From NCBI GenBank assembly GCA_017439615.1, contig JAFSIU010000112.1, positions 1-21,912 of the forward strand: a stretch of 21,912 nt of DNA. Direction: 5' to 3'. This DNA is from Bacillota bacterium. Lineage in GTDB: Bacteria > Bacillota > Dehalobacteriia > UBA4068. The translations under genes were made by a program, and so were the position numbers. Shown in pieces: positions 6,537 to 14,845 of the stretch. Within the stretch, counting starts at the first letter, position 1; every line of letters begins with the position of its first letter. The notes below the pieces were generated by a model. It made no database searches, had not been told where the DNA came from, and saw nothing but the letters and a program-made list of their open reading frames with translations.

Positions 6537-7079
6537 TTAATCAACGCATATCATATCCTTGAGCTTTTCATAGGTTGCTTCGCCGATGCCGCTGACCTTC
6601 ATAATATCAGCGGGCTTTTTGAATGGACCGTTATTCTCACGATAGTTTATGATGCTGTCAGCCTTGACCTTGCCAATGCCGGGCAGGCTATCCAATTCTT
6701 CATGGCTGGCTGTGTTGATGTTGATAAACTTGTTTGTTTTATTATCTTTTGCAGCGTCTGATTCTGTAAAGGGGATTTCGATTTTCTTGCCGTCTTCAAG
6801 AAATTGGCTGAGATTGATATCGCTAAGGTCTGCATTGTCAAGAACACCTGCCATTTGCAGAATATCTTCCAATCTGCTCGCAGCGGGCAGCTCAAAAACT
6901 CCGTCATTGGCAACGGCACCTGTTATATGCACTGAGATATTGTTTGCGGCAATGTTGTCCAGAGTAATCGCTGATGGAAAGCTTACGGGATTGTATGTGC
7001 CGTAAACCGCACCGCCAAAGAAAACAAGAGCGGAAAGTACGATAGCAAGCAAGCCATATAGCTTATTTCTGCCGTTCAT
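6537..7079 (-). CDS. comEA: ComEA-like DNA-binding protein (SLBB plus helix-hairpin-helix)
   Basis: A 180-residue protein with one N-terminal membrane segment (about residues 8-27). An SLBB-type domain follows ([18 protein letters not shown], 48-65, onward to about 104), then a charged linker and a C-terminal double helix-hairpin-helix (about 119-178). The latter carries [18 protein letters not shown] and [13 protein letters not shown]. This is the standard ComEA layout; ComEA binds incoming double-stranded DNA at the outer membrane face during natural transformation. No comEB or comEC lies in the window, so competence itself is not shown. GGGAGA lies 7 nt before the ATG. It is separated from ftsY by a terminator. 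Confidence 0.85.
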   Translation of the reverse strand: MNGRNKLYGLLAIVLSALVFFGGAVYGTYNPVSFPSAITLDNIAANNISVHITGAVANDGVFELPAASRLEDILQMAGVLDNADLSDINLSQFLEDGKKIEIPFTESDAAKDNKTNKFININTASHEELDSLPGIGKVKADSIINYRENNGPFKKPADIMKVSGIGEATYEKLKDMICVD

Positions 7080-7109
7080 AGTTATTTCTCCCGAAATTAG
7101 TAAAAATAA

Positions 7110-7151
7110 AGAATCCTATACAATTCTTTGTCTAAAATTGTATAGGATTCT
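7110..7151 (-). terminator. terminator of the smc-ftsY unit
   Basis: A perfect 16-bp inverted repeat (7110-7125 with 7136-7151) with a 10-nt loop, 27 nt past the ftsY stop. On the - strand it is followed by TTATTTTTAC. It also has a T-rich flank on the + strand, so it would work in both directions. Confidence 0.85.
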
Positions 7152-7178
7152 GTTTTGTTTTTCAATAGCTTTTGGCTT

Positions 7179-8084
7179 TTATTCAAACATTGCTTTGACA
7201 AAGTCGGGTGCATTGAATTCCTGCAGATCATCAATGCCTTCGCCGACACCGACAAAACGAATCGGAACACTGCTTTCGCGGCAGATACCGATGATAGCAC
7301 CGCCCTTGGAGGTGCCGTCAAGCTTGGTGAGAATGAGCCCTGTGAGCTGGGCAGCAGCACCGAAGAGCTTTGCCTGCTGAATGGCATTCTGACCTGTGCC
7401 TCCATCGAGTACCAGGAAGGTATGCAGATGTGCTTCGGGAGCTTCTCTTTCGATGATGCGGAAGATTTTTTTCAGTTCTTCCATCAGATTGCTCTTGTTC
7501 TGCAGTCTGCCTGCTGTATCGATCAGCAACAAATCGATTTTGCGCGCCTTGGAAGCGTGGATCGCATCATAGACAACAGCACCCGGATCTGCACCCTGCG
7601 CCTGCTCGATGATATCAACATTATTGCGCTGCGCCCAGACCGAAAGCTGCTCGCTGGCAGCGGCACGGAAGGTATCGGCAGCGGCAAGCAGAACCTTTTT
7701 GCCTTCAGCGCGATATTTATGAGCAAGCTTGCCGACTGTTGTGGTTTTGCCCGCTCCGTTGACGCCGATCATAACAATGATATTCAGACCTTCTTCAAGT
7801 GTCAGTCCATATTCATTGCTGCAGAGGATTTCGGCGATCTGCTTCTCAAGCAGTGGCTGCAAGGCCGCAGAATCGGAAATCTTTTGTGCTTTGACTTCGG
7901 CTCTCAATTGCTCGGTGAGGAAGAGCGAGGTCTCAACTCCGCAATCAGCACTGATGAGTGCATCCTCCAATTCTTCATAAATATCTTCATCAATCTTACC
8001 GTATGAAAAAATACCGCCGAGCTTGTCGCTCCATGATTTTTTTGTTTTGGTAAGACCTGCTTGTAGTTTTTCAAAGAAACCCAT
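7179..8084 (-). CDS. ftsY: signal recognition particle receptor FtsY
   Basis: A 301-residue SRP GTPase that docks SRP-ribosome complexes at the membrane for co-translational insertion. It shows G1 GVNGAGKT (107-114), [11 protein letters not shown] (137-147), G3 DTAGR (189-193), G4 TKLD (253-256) with GTSKGG, and the closing [12 protein letters not shown]. The acidic A domain of E. coli FtsY is absent; the short N-terminus ([16 protein letters not shown]) is the usual Gram-positive form with an amphipathic lipid-binding helix. The loop normally reading DATTGQNA is DGGTGQNA here (227-234). AAGGAG is 7 nt before the ATG. It starts 24 nt after smc and is co-transcribed with it. Confidence 0.96.
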   Translation of the reverse strand: MGFFEKLQAGLTKTKKSWSDKLGGIFSYGKIDEDIYEELEDALISADCGVETSLFLTEQLRAEVKAQKISDSAALQPLLEKQIAEILCSNEYGLTLEEGLNIIVMIGVNGAGKTTTVGKLAHKYRAEGKKVLLAAADTFRAAASEQLSVWAQRNNVDIIEQAQGADPGAVVYDAIHASKARKIDLLLIDTAGRLQNKSNLMEELKKIFRIIEREAPEAHLHTFLVLDGGTGQNAIQQAKLFGAAAQLTGLILTKLDGTSKGGAIIGICRESSVPIRFVGVGEGIDDLQEFNAPDFVKAMFE

Positions 8085-8108
8085 ATCAATTCTCCTTAAT
8101 TATTTTGT

Positions 8109-11100
8109 TCAGGCGCCCTTGCTGAGCTTGACGGAAATGAGCTTGGAAACACCGGAATCCTGCATGGTTACACCCCAAAGGCTGCCCGCAGCTTCCATTG
8201 TGCCCTGACGGTGCGAAATCATCACAAATTGTGTTTTGTCGGAAAGGTCGGTTAGATATGCTGCAAAGCGTTCAACATTGGCTTCGTCAAGTGCTGCATC
8301 AACTTCGTCCATAATGCAGAAGGGAGTGGGGCGAACTGCCAGTACTGCAAACATCAATGCCAGGCCGATAAGGGACTTTTCACCGCCCGAGAGCAGATTG
8401 TAGTTATTGACCTTTTTGCCGGGGATATGAACCTCCAATTCAACGCCTGTTTCAAGCAGATTATCGGGAACGGTGAGAACAAGTGCTGCGCTGCCACCCT
8501 TGAAAAGGCGGTTGAAGGATTTGTTGAATTCGCGGCTCAATGCATTATATGCCTCTTTGAAGCGGCCCTTCATGATCACATCCATTTCGGCAATGACCTG
8601 ATTCAATGTTTCCTTCGCTTTTCTGAGATCTTCTTCCTGTGCATTCAGGAAGCTGTATCTTTCCTCAACTTCCTTGAATTGCTCAATGGCATTGATATTG
8701 ACATTGCCGAGCTTGGCGATCTCGCGTTTGTGAATGGTGAGCTGCTCACGCAGCTTGGTTTTGCTCAGATCGCAGGGAGGCAGCTCGCAAAGAGCGGCAA
8801 AATCCATATGGAAATTTTCAAAGAGTTTTTCTTCTTCATTTTCCCAATCAGCTTCCATACGAGCCTTTTTGATCTGCAGGGAATAAAGCTCTTTTTGCTT
8901 TTCCTCCAATTGTGCCGAAAGCTGTTTGATCTGTGCCTCGCTGGCACGCAGATTCTCGTTTTCGGCAGAAAGTCCATGTCTTTGCAGTGCAAGCTCATTA
9001 TCCTTTTCCTGCAGCTCTTTTCCCAAGGAAATTATGCTGTCATCATTTTGCTGCAGCTGTTCTGCCAATGCTTTTGCTTCCTCGGCGAGCGCGGCAAGCT
9101 GTTTTTCGCGGCTTTCCTTGTCCCATTCAAAATCGGATATGGTGGTTTGCTGTCGTTCAATATCCTTATTGAGCGCGGCAAGCATTTCTTGACGGCGAGC
9201 GAGCTCAATGCGGAATTGCGCCAGATCCTCATGGCTGCTGTTATGCTCAGCCTGCTTTTTCTCGAATTCCTCTTTGACTGCTGCCAAAGCATTGAGAATA
9301 TCTGCTTCCTGCTCCTCTGACTGCTGCAGCTGTTCTTTGAGTTCTATGCTTACAGTTTCGATATCCGAATTTTCCTGCAGGGTTTGCTGCATTTCTTTTT
9401 CGGCATCTGCCAGCTGGCGCTTGCTGATATTAACAGCCTGTGCGATTGCCAATTCCTTTTTCTGCAGTTCGTTTATTTTGTCGCTGCATTGGGCGATTTC
9501 CTGCTCAAAGCTTTCGTTTTGCAGCTTAATGCTTTCGGCTTCAGCGCGGGCTTCAGCAAGCTTATGCTCCCATTTTTCTTTTTCTTTCAGAAGCTTTTGC
9601 AGCTTTTGTGCGGTTTCTTCAAGATTGTTGCGGCGGCTGAGGAAATCATTGCTCTTGCGGTTTTTGCTGCCGCCCGACATAGAACCGCCGGGATTGACCA
9701 TATCACCGTCAAGTGTGATGACAGTATAACGGAAGCCGAGCTTTTGCGCAGCCTGTGTGGCATTGTCGAGATTATCTGCAATGATTATTCTGCCGAGCAG
9801 GAACTGAACTGCTTTTTCAATTTCCGCAGGATATTCAATAAGCTCTGATGCCTTGCCGAAGACACCCTTTGCATCTTTGAGCACGGAGATGTCAGCTTCC
9901 TTGGGGGTTAGCTTGTTCAGGGGCAGGAAGGTTGCTCTGCCGCCCTCGCTCTTTTTCAGATAGGCAATGGCAGCCTTTGCGGTGGCATCATCTCGGCAGA
10001 CGATATCCTGCAGCGCATTTCCTAGGCAGGTTTCAATAGCAGTATTATATTGCTTGGGCACTTCAATGAGTGCGGCGAAGGCATCAATGATGCCCTCCAG
10101 GCCTTTTTCGCCTCTTTTGGCTGCCTGCAGAACTGCCTTGACGCCGGGATAAAAGCCCTCGAAGTTTTCCTGCATTTCCTTCATGGTGTTATAGCGGGAT
10201 TCGAGAGAATTGTAGTCAAATCTGGCAGCGGTTTCCTGAGCCGCCAATGAAGAAAGATTGCGCGTGCAAGTCAGCAGCTTGCCTGCAAGCTGCAGTTTTT
10301 TGGTTTTGATGCTCTCGCGTTGTTTTTCCAGGGCCTGAATATCTTTTTGTATTTGTTTATTGTCTTTGTCATTCTGTTCGGCAAAAGCGGCAATTTTCTC
10401 CTGCTGCTCCTGCAAGCGCTGCAGCTTTGCAGCAGCGGTGTTTTTCAGCTGCTCCTGATAATGAAGCTTGTTGCGTATATCAGCAAGCGAGGATGCCATC
10501 TCAAAGGCCTCTGCTTTTTTGTTCTCAAGCTCCTGTTCCAAAAAGGCAAGACGCTGTTTTTGCTCCTGCTCGCCGCCGCTTTGCTCCTCCAGATCCTTCT
10601 GGAAGGCGAGCAAGGCCTGTTCATCAGTAGCTTTTTGCTGCAGCAACGCTTCGATCTGCTGCAGTGCATCCTGCTTCAGATTATCAGCCTGGGCTATCTC
10701 TGCCAACAGCTTTCCCTTGTTTTCTTCATTATGAGCCATCTGGGTGCTTATGACCTGTTTTGCACCCGAGAGCTGCTCCTTTTTATTGCTCAGTTCATAG
10801 TATTCCTTCTGCAGCAGATTGAGGCTTGAATCGATGCCTGCGATCGTTTGCTGCAGCTCCGTGCTTTTGGCTTCTGCTACCAATCTTTGAGTATTGAGAG
10901 CAAGCACCTCTTCGTCCATGCCTTTTAATTGCTCATTTGCTGCCTGCAGCTTTTCATTGAGATCTTTTAAGAATATACCCGAAAGATTGACTTCATAATA
11001 ATCGGCTTTTTCTTTCAGTTCGAGATATTTTTGTGCATCTTCGGATTCCTTGCGCAGCGGTTCGATGCGTGTGCTGAGCTCATTGATGATATCTCTCAGA

Positions 11101-11669
11101 CGCTCCATATTGCGTTCGGTGTCATCAAGCTTGCGCAGTGCTTCCTTTTTGCGATTGCGATATTTGACAATGCCTGCCGCTTCTTCGATGAGAGTTCTTC
11201 TTTCCTCTGGCTTGGCGGAGATCAGCTCGCTGATTTGTCCCTGACTGATGAGAGAAATGCCGTCAAGACCGATACCGGAATCCATGAAAAGCGCATGTAT
11301 ATCCTTCAGTCTGCAATTCTGATTATTGATGAGATATTCACTTTGTCCCGAACGGAAATTACGGCGGGTAACTGTGATTTCCGCATGAGGCAGCGGAAAA
11401 TGCCCGTCGCTGTTATCGAGTGTGAGTGTTACTTCTGCCATGCCGAGAGCCTTGCGGTCCTTGGAGCCTGAAAAAATGACATCTGAAATTGAGCCGCCGC
11501 GCAGATTTTTGGCTGATTGCTCACCCAAAACCCAGCGGATTGCATCGGAAATATTTGATTTGCCGCTGCCATTGGGGCCGACAATACAGGAAATTCCCTT
11601 TTGCGGTGTTATAACAGTTTTATCGGCGAAGGATTTGAAGCCGACCAATTCAATTTGCTTGAGATACAT
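8109..11669 (-). CDS. smc: chromosome segregation SMC protein
   Basis: A 1186-residue SMC ATPase of normal length. Walker A is GPNGSGKS (31-38), followed by WVLGEQSAKNLRG. There are two long coiled coils rich in Gln/Glu/Lys/Leu (about 165-500 and 670-1020). Between them lies a hinge around 510-660 ending GDMVNPGGSMSGGS. The C-terminal head has signature LLSGGEKSL (about 1092-1100) and Walker B FCIMDEVDAALDE (about 1117-1129). It forms homodimers that work with ScpA and ScpB in chromosome condensation and segregation; those partners are not in the window. GGAGG lies 6 nt before the ATG. It has its own promoter at 11699-11726 and continues into ftsY. Confidence 0.97.
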   Translation of the reverse strand: MYLKQIELVGFKSFADKTVITPQKGISCIVGPNGSGKSNISDAIRWVLGEQSAKNLRGGSISDVIFSGSKDRKALGMAEVTLTLDNSDGHFPLPHAEITVTRRNFRSGQSEYLINNQNCRLKDIHALFMDSGIGLDGISLISQGQISELISAKPEERRTLIEEAAGIVKYRNRKKEALRKLDDTERNMERLRDIINELSTRIEPLRKESEDAQKYLELKEKADYYEVNLSGIFLKDLNEKLQAANEQLKGMDEEVLALNTQRLVAEAKSTELQQTIAGIDSSLNLLQKEYYELSNKKEQLSGAKQVISTQMAHNEENKGKLLAEIAQADNLKQDALQQIEALLQQKATDEQALLAFQKDLEEQSGGEQEQKQRLAFLEQELENKKAEAFEMASSLADIRNKLHYQEQLKNTAAAKLQRLQEQQEKIAAFAEQNDKDNKQIQKDIQALEKQRESIKTKKLQLAGKLLTCTRNLSSLAAQETAARFDYNSLESRYNTMKEMQENFEGFYPGVKAVLQAAKRGEKGLEGIIDAFAALIEVPKQYNTAIETCLGNALQDIVCRDDATAKAAIAYLKKSEGGRATFLPLNKLTPKEADISVLKDAKGVFGKASELIEYPAEIEKAVQFLLGRIIIADNLDNATQAAQKLGFRYTVITLDGDMVNPGGSMSGGSKNRKSNDFLSRRNNLEETAQKLQKLLKEKEKWEHKLAEARAEAESIKLQNESFEQEIAQCSDKINELQKKELAIAQAVNISKRQLADAEKEMQQTLQENSDIETVSIELKEQLQQSEEQEADILNALAAVKEEFEKKQAEHNSSHEDLAQFRIELARRQEMLAALNKDIERQQTTISDFEWDKESREKQLAALAEEAKALAEQLQQNDDSIISLGKELQEKDNELALQRHGLSAENENLRASEAQIKQLSAQLEEKQKELYSLQIKKARMEADWENEEEKLFENFHMDFAALCELPPCDLSKTKLREQLTIHKREIAKLGNVNINAIEQFKEVEERYSFLNAQEEDLRKAKETLNQVIAEMDVIMKGRFKEAYNALSREFNKSFNRLFKGGSAALVLTVPDNLLETGVELEVHIPGKKVNNYNLLSGGEKSLIGLALMFAVLAVRPTPFCIMDEVDAALDEANVERFAAYLTDLSDKTQFVMISHRQGTMEAAGSLWGVTMQDSGVSKLISVKLSKGA

Positions 11670-11698
11670 ATATCCTCCGAGAAAAGTTCATTCAATCA

Positions 11699-11726
11699 AG
11701 TATAACACAAAATATGGTATATGCAA
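11699..11726 (-). promoter_or_regulatory. promoter of smc-ftsY
   Basis: On the - strand: TTGCAT (11726-11721), a 16-nt spacer and TATACT (11704-11699), with an extended -10 TG two bases upstream. It lies in the 59-nt gap just after the radical SAM stop codon, so smc need not depend on read-through. Confidence 0.65.
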
Positions 11727-11728
11727 AG

Positions 11729-12865
11729 CTATTTTGTGCTGATTTTGTCAATATATTGCAGAAGGAAATCTTTTTCGCTGAAAATGCTGTTTTCTGTGGC
11801 AATGCATTTTGGCTGCAGTTCTGTTGAACCGTGCAGACCATTCGGCAGATGTTCTTTTATCCACGCTTGATTGCAGCCCTTATGTCCGAAAAGCAGGGGA
11901 AGATAGCTTTTGTTGGCGGTGATGCTTTGGCATTTTGTCAATGCCTGCAGCTGTTTCATATGCTCGGCAGCAAGAGCGGAATAGACGAATGCACCAAAGG
12001 CCTCGTCAAAAGGCCCTGCAAGCAAACCTTCCTGCAGGCTTTGGGTATTATGCAGGCCCATACGGATTATCGGTATATCATTCGCCATAAAAACAGCTGC
12101 TATATCACGGCAGCGGCAGACCGCTTCAGCAAGTGTAAGCGGTTCGTAAATGCCCTTTCGGTACATATCGGCAAGCTTTGTATGTGCAATGACCAAAGTG
12201 GGATAAATGCGAACAAAATCCGGCTGTATGGCAAGGCATTTTTGTGCGGTTGTCATATCTTTTTCATAGTTTGCCTGCGGCAATCCCGGCATCAGCTGCA
12301 GTCCGAGAGAGAATCCCTTTTCTTTGACGAGCTTTGCCGATGCGAAAACAGTTTTTTCGTCATAGAATCTGCCTGCGGTATGCAAAACCTCTGCATCCAG
12401 GCTTTGTATTCCAAGCTCAATGGTACGTACTCCGTTTCCCCAAAGAAAAGTCAATTCTTCTTCGTCTATGCTGTCGGGGCGGGTGGAAATACGGATAGCG
12501 CTGATTTTGCCTTCAGCAATGCCTTTTGCCGCAGCTTTAAGATAATATAACTGTTTTTCTTTCGGCAGCATACTGAAGCTTCCGCCATAAAATGCCAGTT
12601 CATGCGGGTAATTCAGCTTTTCGATATCTTCGGCGATTCTTTCAGGTGCGGGAGATTCACTGTGTGAGGAAATCTGCTTTTGCTCACAGAAAATGCAGGC
12701 ATTCGGGCAGCCCTCCATAGGAATAAAGTAGGGGAGAATGCTCGCTTTTGGTGTTTTGACAGCACCTGCTTTTTGGCAAGTAAAAACGGCGGGGTTTTGT
12801 CCCCGCCTTGAAGATTTTGCTGCGATTTTATCAGCTATTAATTTTTTGTCAGCAGATTTTTCCAT
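11729..12865 (-). CDS. radical SAM protein (Elp3-like, rnc-smc-linked family)
   Basis: A radical SAM enzyme of up to 378 residues. The cluster motif is CPNACIFC (C53, C57, C60), which binds the 4Fe-4S centre. The FYGGSF motif and the RISTRPDSI and GIQSLD strands then follow the Elp3/YhcC-type radical SAM barrel. Members of this family commonly sit between rnc and smc in Clostridia; the reaction is unknown. The only usable start in the frame is ATG 12865, which overlaps the rnc 3' end by 28 nt and has no clear ribosome binding site. Homologues generally start just before the segment ILPYFIPMEGC (residues 43-53), so the first ~40 residues are atypical. They also contain a strong terminator hairpin (codons 20-26). 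The real start may be non-canonical and downstream; the assignment of start is weak, that of product class strong. Confidence 0.8.
   Translation of the reverse strand: MEKSADKKLIADKIAAKSSRRGQNPAVFTCQKAGAVKTPKASILPYFIPMEGCPNACIFCEQKQISSHSESPAPERIAEDIEKLNYPHELAFYGGSFSMLPKEKQLYYLKAAAKGIAEGKISAIRISTRPDSIDEEELTFLWGNGVRTIELGIQSLDAEVLHTAGRFYDEKTVFASAKLVKEKGFSLGLQLMPGLPQANYEKDMTTAQKCLAIQPDFVRIYPTLVIAHTKLADMYRKGIYEPLTLAEAVCRCRDIAAVFMANDIPIIRMGLHNTQSLQEGLLAGPFDEAFGAFVYSALAAEHMKQLQALTKCQSITANKSYLPLLFGHKGCNQAWIKEHLPNGLHGSTELQPKCIATENSIFSEKDFLLQYIDKISTK
12782..12807 (-). terminator. rho-independent terminator after rnc, inside the radical SAM 5' coding region
   Basis: On the - strand: GGCGGGG (12807-12801), loop ACAAAA, CCCCGCC (12794-12788), then GTTTTT. 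It is a 7-bp pure G/C stem with five T residues, 31 nt beyond the rnc stop. It would end the plsX-rnc transcript or act as an attenuator for the radical SAM gene. Confidence 0.8.
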
Positions 12866-13566
12866 TTTTTCTTGTTCTGCAATGCCTGTCTGGCACTGAG
12901 CTGTTCAGCTTCTTTTTTGCTGGATGCGCTTGCTTTGGCAAGCATTTTGCCATTGAGGAAAACACCCATAGTGAAAACGGGCGCATGGCTGGGGCCATCT
13001 GTGTTCAAAAGCTCATAATGAATATGTGCTTCGCTGAAGGATTGTATATATTCCTGCAGCAGACTCTTGGCGTCCTCATAATCCTCACGGGTGAGGTTTT
13101 GCATATCGTCTTCAAATTGCGAAAGCACAAAATCGCGTGCTGCCTCCAGACCCATCGCCATATATATCGCACCGATGACGGCTTCCATGGCATCGCCCAG
13201 AACAGAGGCACGTTTACGGTCGCCTGTTGCCTCGGCTCCCTTGCCGAGCAAAAGCGCATCACCGATTTTGAATTCGGCAGCGGCTCTGCCCAAAGAAGCT
13301 TCGCAAACAATCAAAGCGCGCATTTTGGTCAGATCGCCTTCTCTTGCCTCAGGATATTTCTGATAAAGATATTCGGCGACAATCATATCAAGAACCGCAT
13401 CGCCCAAAAATTCCAGACGCTGATTGTCGTCTCTGCCGTTTTTCTTGGCACCCTCAAAGAAGGTGGGATGGGTGAGTGCTTGTTCAAGCAATTCAAGCTT
13501 GTCTTCCGGGAAAGCGAGTTTTTCGCCTAATATCAAAATATTGTCAAGTTGTTCGTCGTTTAACAT
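12838..13566 (-). CDS. rnc: ribonuclease III
   Basis: A 242-residue double-strand-specific endoribonuclease for rRNA and mRNA processing. The signature NQRLEFLGDAVLD spans residues 48-60, with metal-binding E52 and D56 and the second pair D125 and E128 in LGDAMEAVIGA. A C-terminal dsRNA-binding domain (about 164-232) carries GPSHAPVFTMGV and SSKKEAEQLSARQAL. The length is normal. AGAGG is 5 nt before the ATG. It starts 20 nt after plsX and they form one unit; the usual acpP between plsX and rnc is missing here. Confidence 0.96.
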   Translation of the reverse strand: MLNDEQLDNILILGEKLAFPEDKLELLEQALTHPTFFEGAKKNGRDDNQRLEFLGDAVLDMIVAEYLYQKYPEAREGDLTKMRALIVCEASLGRAAAEFKIGDALLLGKGAEATGDRKRASVLGDAMEAVIGAIYMAMGLEAARDFVLSQFEDDMQNLTREDYEDAKSLLQEYIQSFSEAHIHYELLNTDGPSHAPVFTMGVFLNGKMLAKASASSKKEAEQLSARQALQNKKKWKNLLTKN

Positions 13567-13586
13567 AATAACCTCTTAAATTAATC

Positions 13587-14576
13587 TTAATCTTCTTTCT
13601 TGGCAAAGGCTGTGCCCAGCTGAGCTACAAAGCCTTGTTCATAGCAATTTCTGGCAGCGCGGCAGGCATTCATAATGGCATAGGCATTGGAAGAACCGTG
13701 GCAAATGATGCTGATGCCTTTAACACCCAGAAGCGGTGCTCCGCCGTGCTCGGAATAATCGAGCAGTTTTTTGACATTCTTCAAATTGTCATAAACAAGC
13801 ATAGCGCCGATTTTTGTCTTCAGGCTCGATGCCAATTCTTTTTTGATGATGGCAAAGAGCGACATAGCCGTTCCTTCGATGCTCTTGACAACAACATTTC
13901 CTGTGAAACCGTCACAGACCACAACATCATAATCCTCGCCGTTGATGATGCTTCTGCCTTCAATATTGCCGATGAAATTCAGTTCGGTGTTATTCTGCAG
14001 CAATTGATGTGCTTCTATGACAGTTTTATTGCCTTTGCTTTCTTCGGTGCCGTTTGAAAGCAGACCGATATGCGGATTTTCATAGCCGAGAACTGTCTTG
14101 GCAAAAATTTTGCCCATCACGCCGAATTGATCGAGCATTTCGGCATCAGCATCAGGATTGGCACCCATATCAAGAATCACTCTCGGCCCTGCGACAGAGG
14201 GCAAAACCGTGGCGATGGCAGGGCGTTTGACACCCTTTATCCTGCCGAGCAGTAAAACTGCGGCAGCCATCTGCGCTCCGGTGGAGCCTGCGGAAACAAC
14301 AGCATCCGCCAAGCCATCCTTGACCAGCTTGGTAGCAACAAAGATGGAGCTGTCCTTTTTCTTCATCAAATTATCAACTGCCTCATCCATACCCATTACC
14401 GAGCCGCATTGTTCGGTAGTGATATTGGCAGGCAGCTCGGGCAGCTTCTGCAGCACTTCCTCAGTACCGACCATGATGATCTGCACATCGGGATATTTTT
14501 TTGCCGCATCAATGCCGCCATTGATTATTTCCTGCGGAGCATGATCTCCGCCCATAATATCCAATGCAATACGCAT
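13587..14576 (-). CDS. plsX: phosphate acyltransferase PlsX
   Basis: A 329-residue enzyme making acyl-phosphate from acyl-ACP, which PlsY uses for the first acylation of glycerol-3-phosphate. It has the typical N-terminus IALDIMGGDHAP. Conserved blocks include SAGSTGAQMAAAVLLLGRI, RPAIATVLP, LLSNGTEESKGN and VVCDGFTGNVVVKS, and the end is GVKGISIICHGSSNAYAI. The length is standard. AGGAGG lies 8 nt before the ATG and a good promoter lies just upstream. It is the first gene of the leftward block, divergent from argG. No fapR or fab genes flank it. Confidence 0.96.
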   Translation of the reverse strand: MRIALDIMGGDHAPQEIINGGIDAAKKYPDVQIIMVGTEEVLQKLPELPANITTEQCGSVMGMDEAVDNLMKKKDSSIFVATKLVKDGLADAVVSAGSTGAQMAAAVLLLGRIKGVKRPAIATVLPSVAGPRVILDMGANPDADAEMLDQFGVMGKIFAKTVLGYENPHIGLLSNGTEESKGNKTVIEAHQLLQNNTELNFIGNIEGRSIINGEDYDVVVCDGFTGNVVVKSIEGTAMSLFAIIKKELASSLKTKIGAMLVYDNLKNVKKLLDYSEHGGAPLLGVKGISIICHGSSNAYAIMNACRAARNCYEQGFVAQLGTAFAKKED

Positions 14577-14605
14577 ATTGTGTGCCTCCTTAACTTATCA
14601 CTATA

Positions 14606-14634
14606 ATTTTATCCTCTTTTGGATTTTTTTGCAA
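14606..14634 (-). promoter_or_regulatory. promoter of plsX-rnc
   Basis: On the - strand: TTGCAA (14634-14629), a 17-nt spacer and TAAAAT (14611-14606). The predicted start near 14599 leaves a leader of about 23 nt containing the AGGAGG site. No FapR-type operator is visible. Confidence 0.6.
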
Positions 14635-14679
14635 TGCTTTTACAACTATTATTATATAAAAAGAAAAAACAATGCAAGA

Positions 14680-14735
14680 TTATGCATAAAATACTGTATA
14701 AATGCATAAAACTTAAATTTTATGCATATTCATAA
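14680..14735. promoter_or_regulatory. three phased ATGCAT motifs, putative ArgR operator array
   Basis: ATGCAT occurs at 14682-14687, 14702-14707 and 14722-14727, exactly 20 bp apart (about two helical turns). The first two belong to TTATGCAT and ATGCATAA, an outer inverted repeat. The third is TTATGCATATTCATAA (14720-14735), a 16-bp near-palindrome resembling ArgR boxes (TGAATA/TATTCA half sites). A fourth degenerate copy, ATGCAA, is at 14672. The location before an arginine operon fits ArgR/AhrC control. The sites lie about 40-95 bp upstream of the argG -35, so repression would need looping or cooperative binding. The palindrome-like ATGCTTGCAT (14771-14780) overlaps the -35 itself. Confidence 0.5.
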
Positions 14736-14774
14736 ATTTTTTGGAAAATCCTGCTAATTTTAACAAAAAAATGC

Positions 14775-14803
14775 TTGCATTATTAGTTTTGCGGTAATAT
14801 AAT
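14775..14803 (+). promoter_or_regulatory. promoter of the arginine operon
   Basis: TTGCAT (14775-14780), a 17-nt spacer and a consensus TATAAT (14798-14803). The start would be near 14810, giving a leader of about 36 nt to the argG ATG. Confidence 0.75.
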
Positions 14804-14845
14804 ATTACAAAAATCTTGTATATTTATTAAAAAGGAGTCCTGAAA

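Noticed and set aside
8427..9848. Long open frames on the + strand opposite smc (up to 297 codons)
   Set aside because: They are mirror images of the biased Glu/Gln/Lys/Leu coiled-coil codons of smc. They lack ribosome binding sites and any recognisable domain.
8870..10960. Many CTGCAG/CTGCTG repeats
   Set aside because: They come from CTG-CAG type codons for Leu, Gln and Ala in the smc coiled coils, not from a DNA repeat element.
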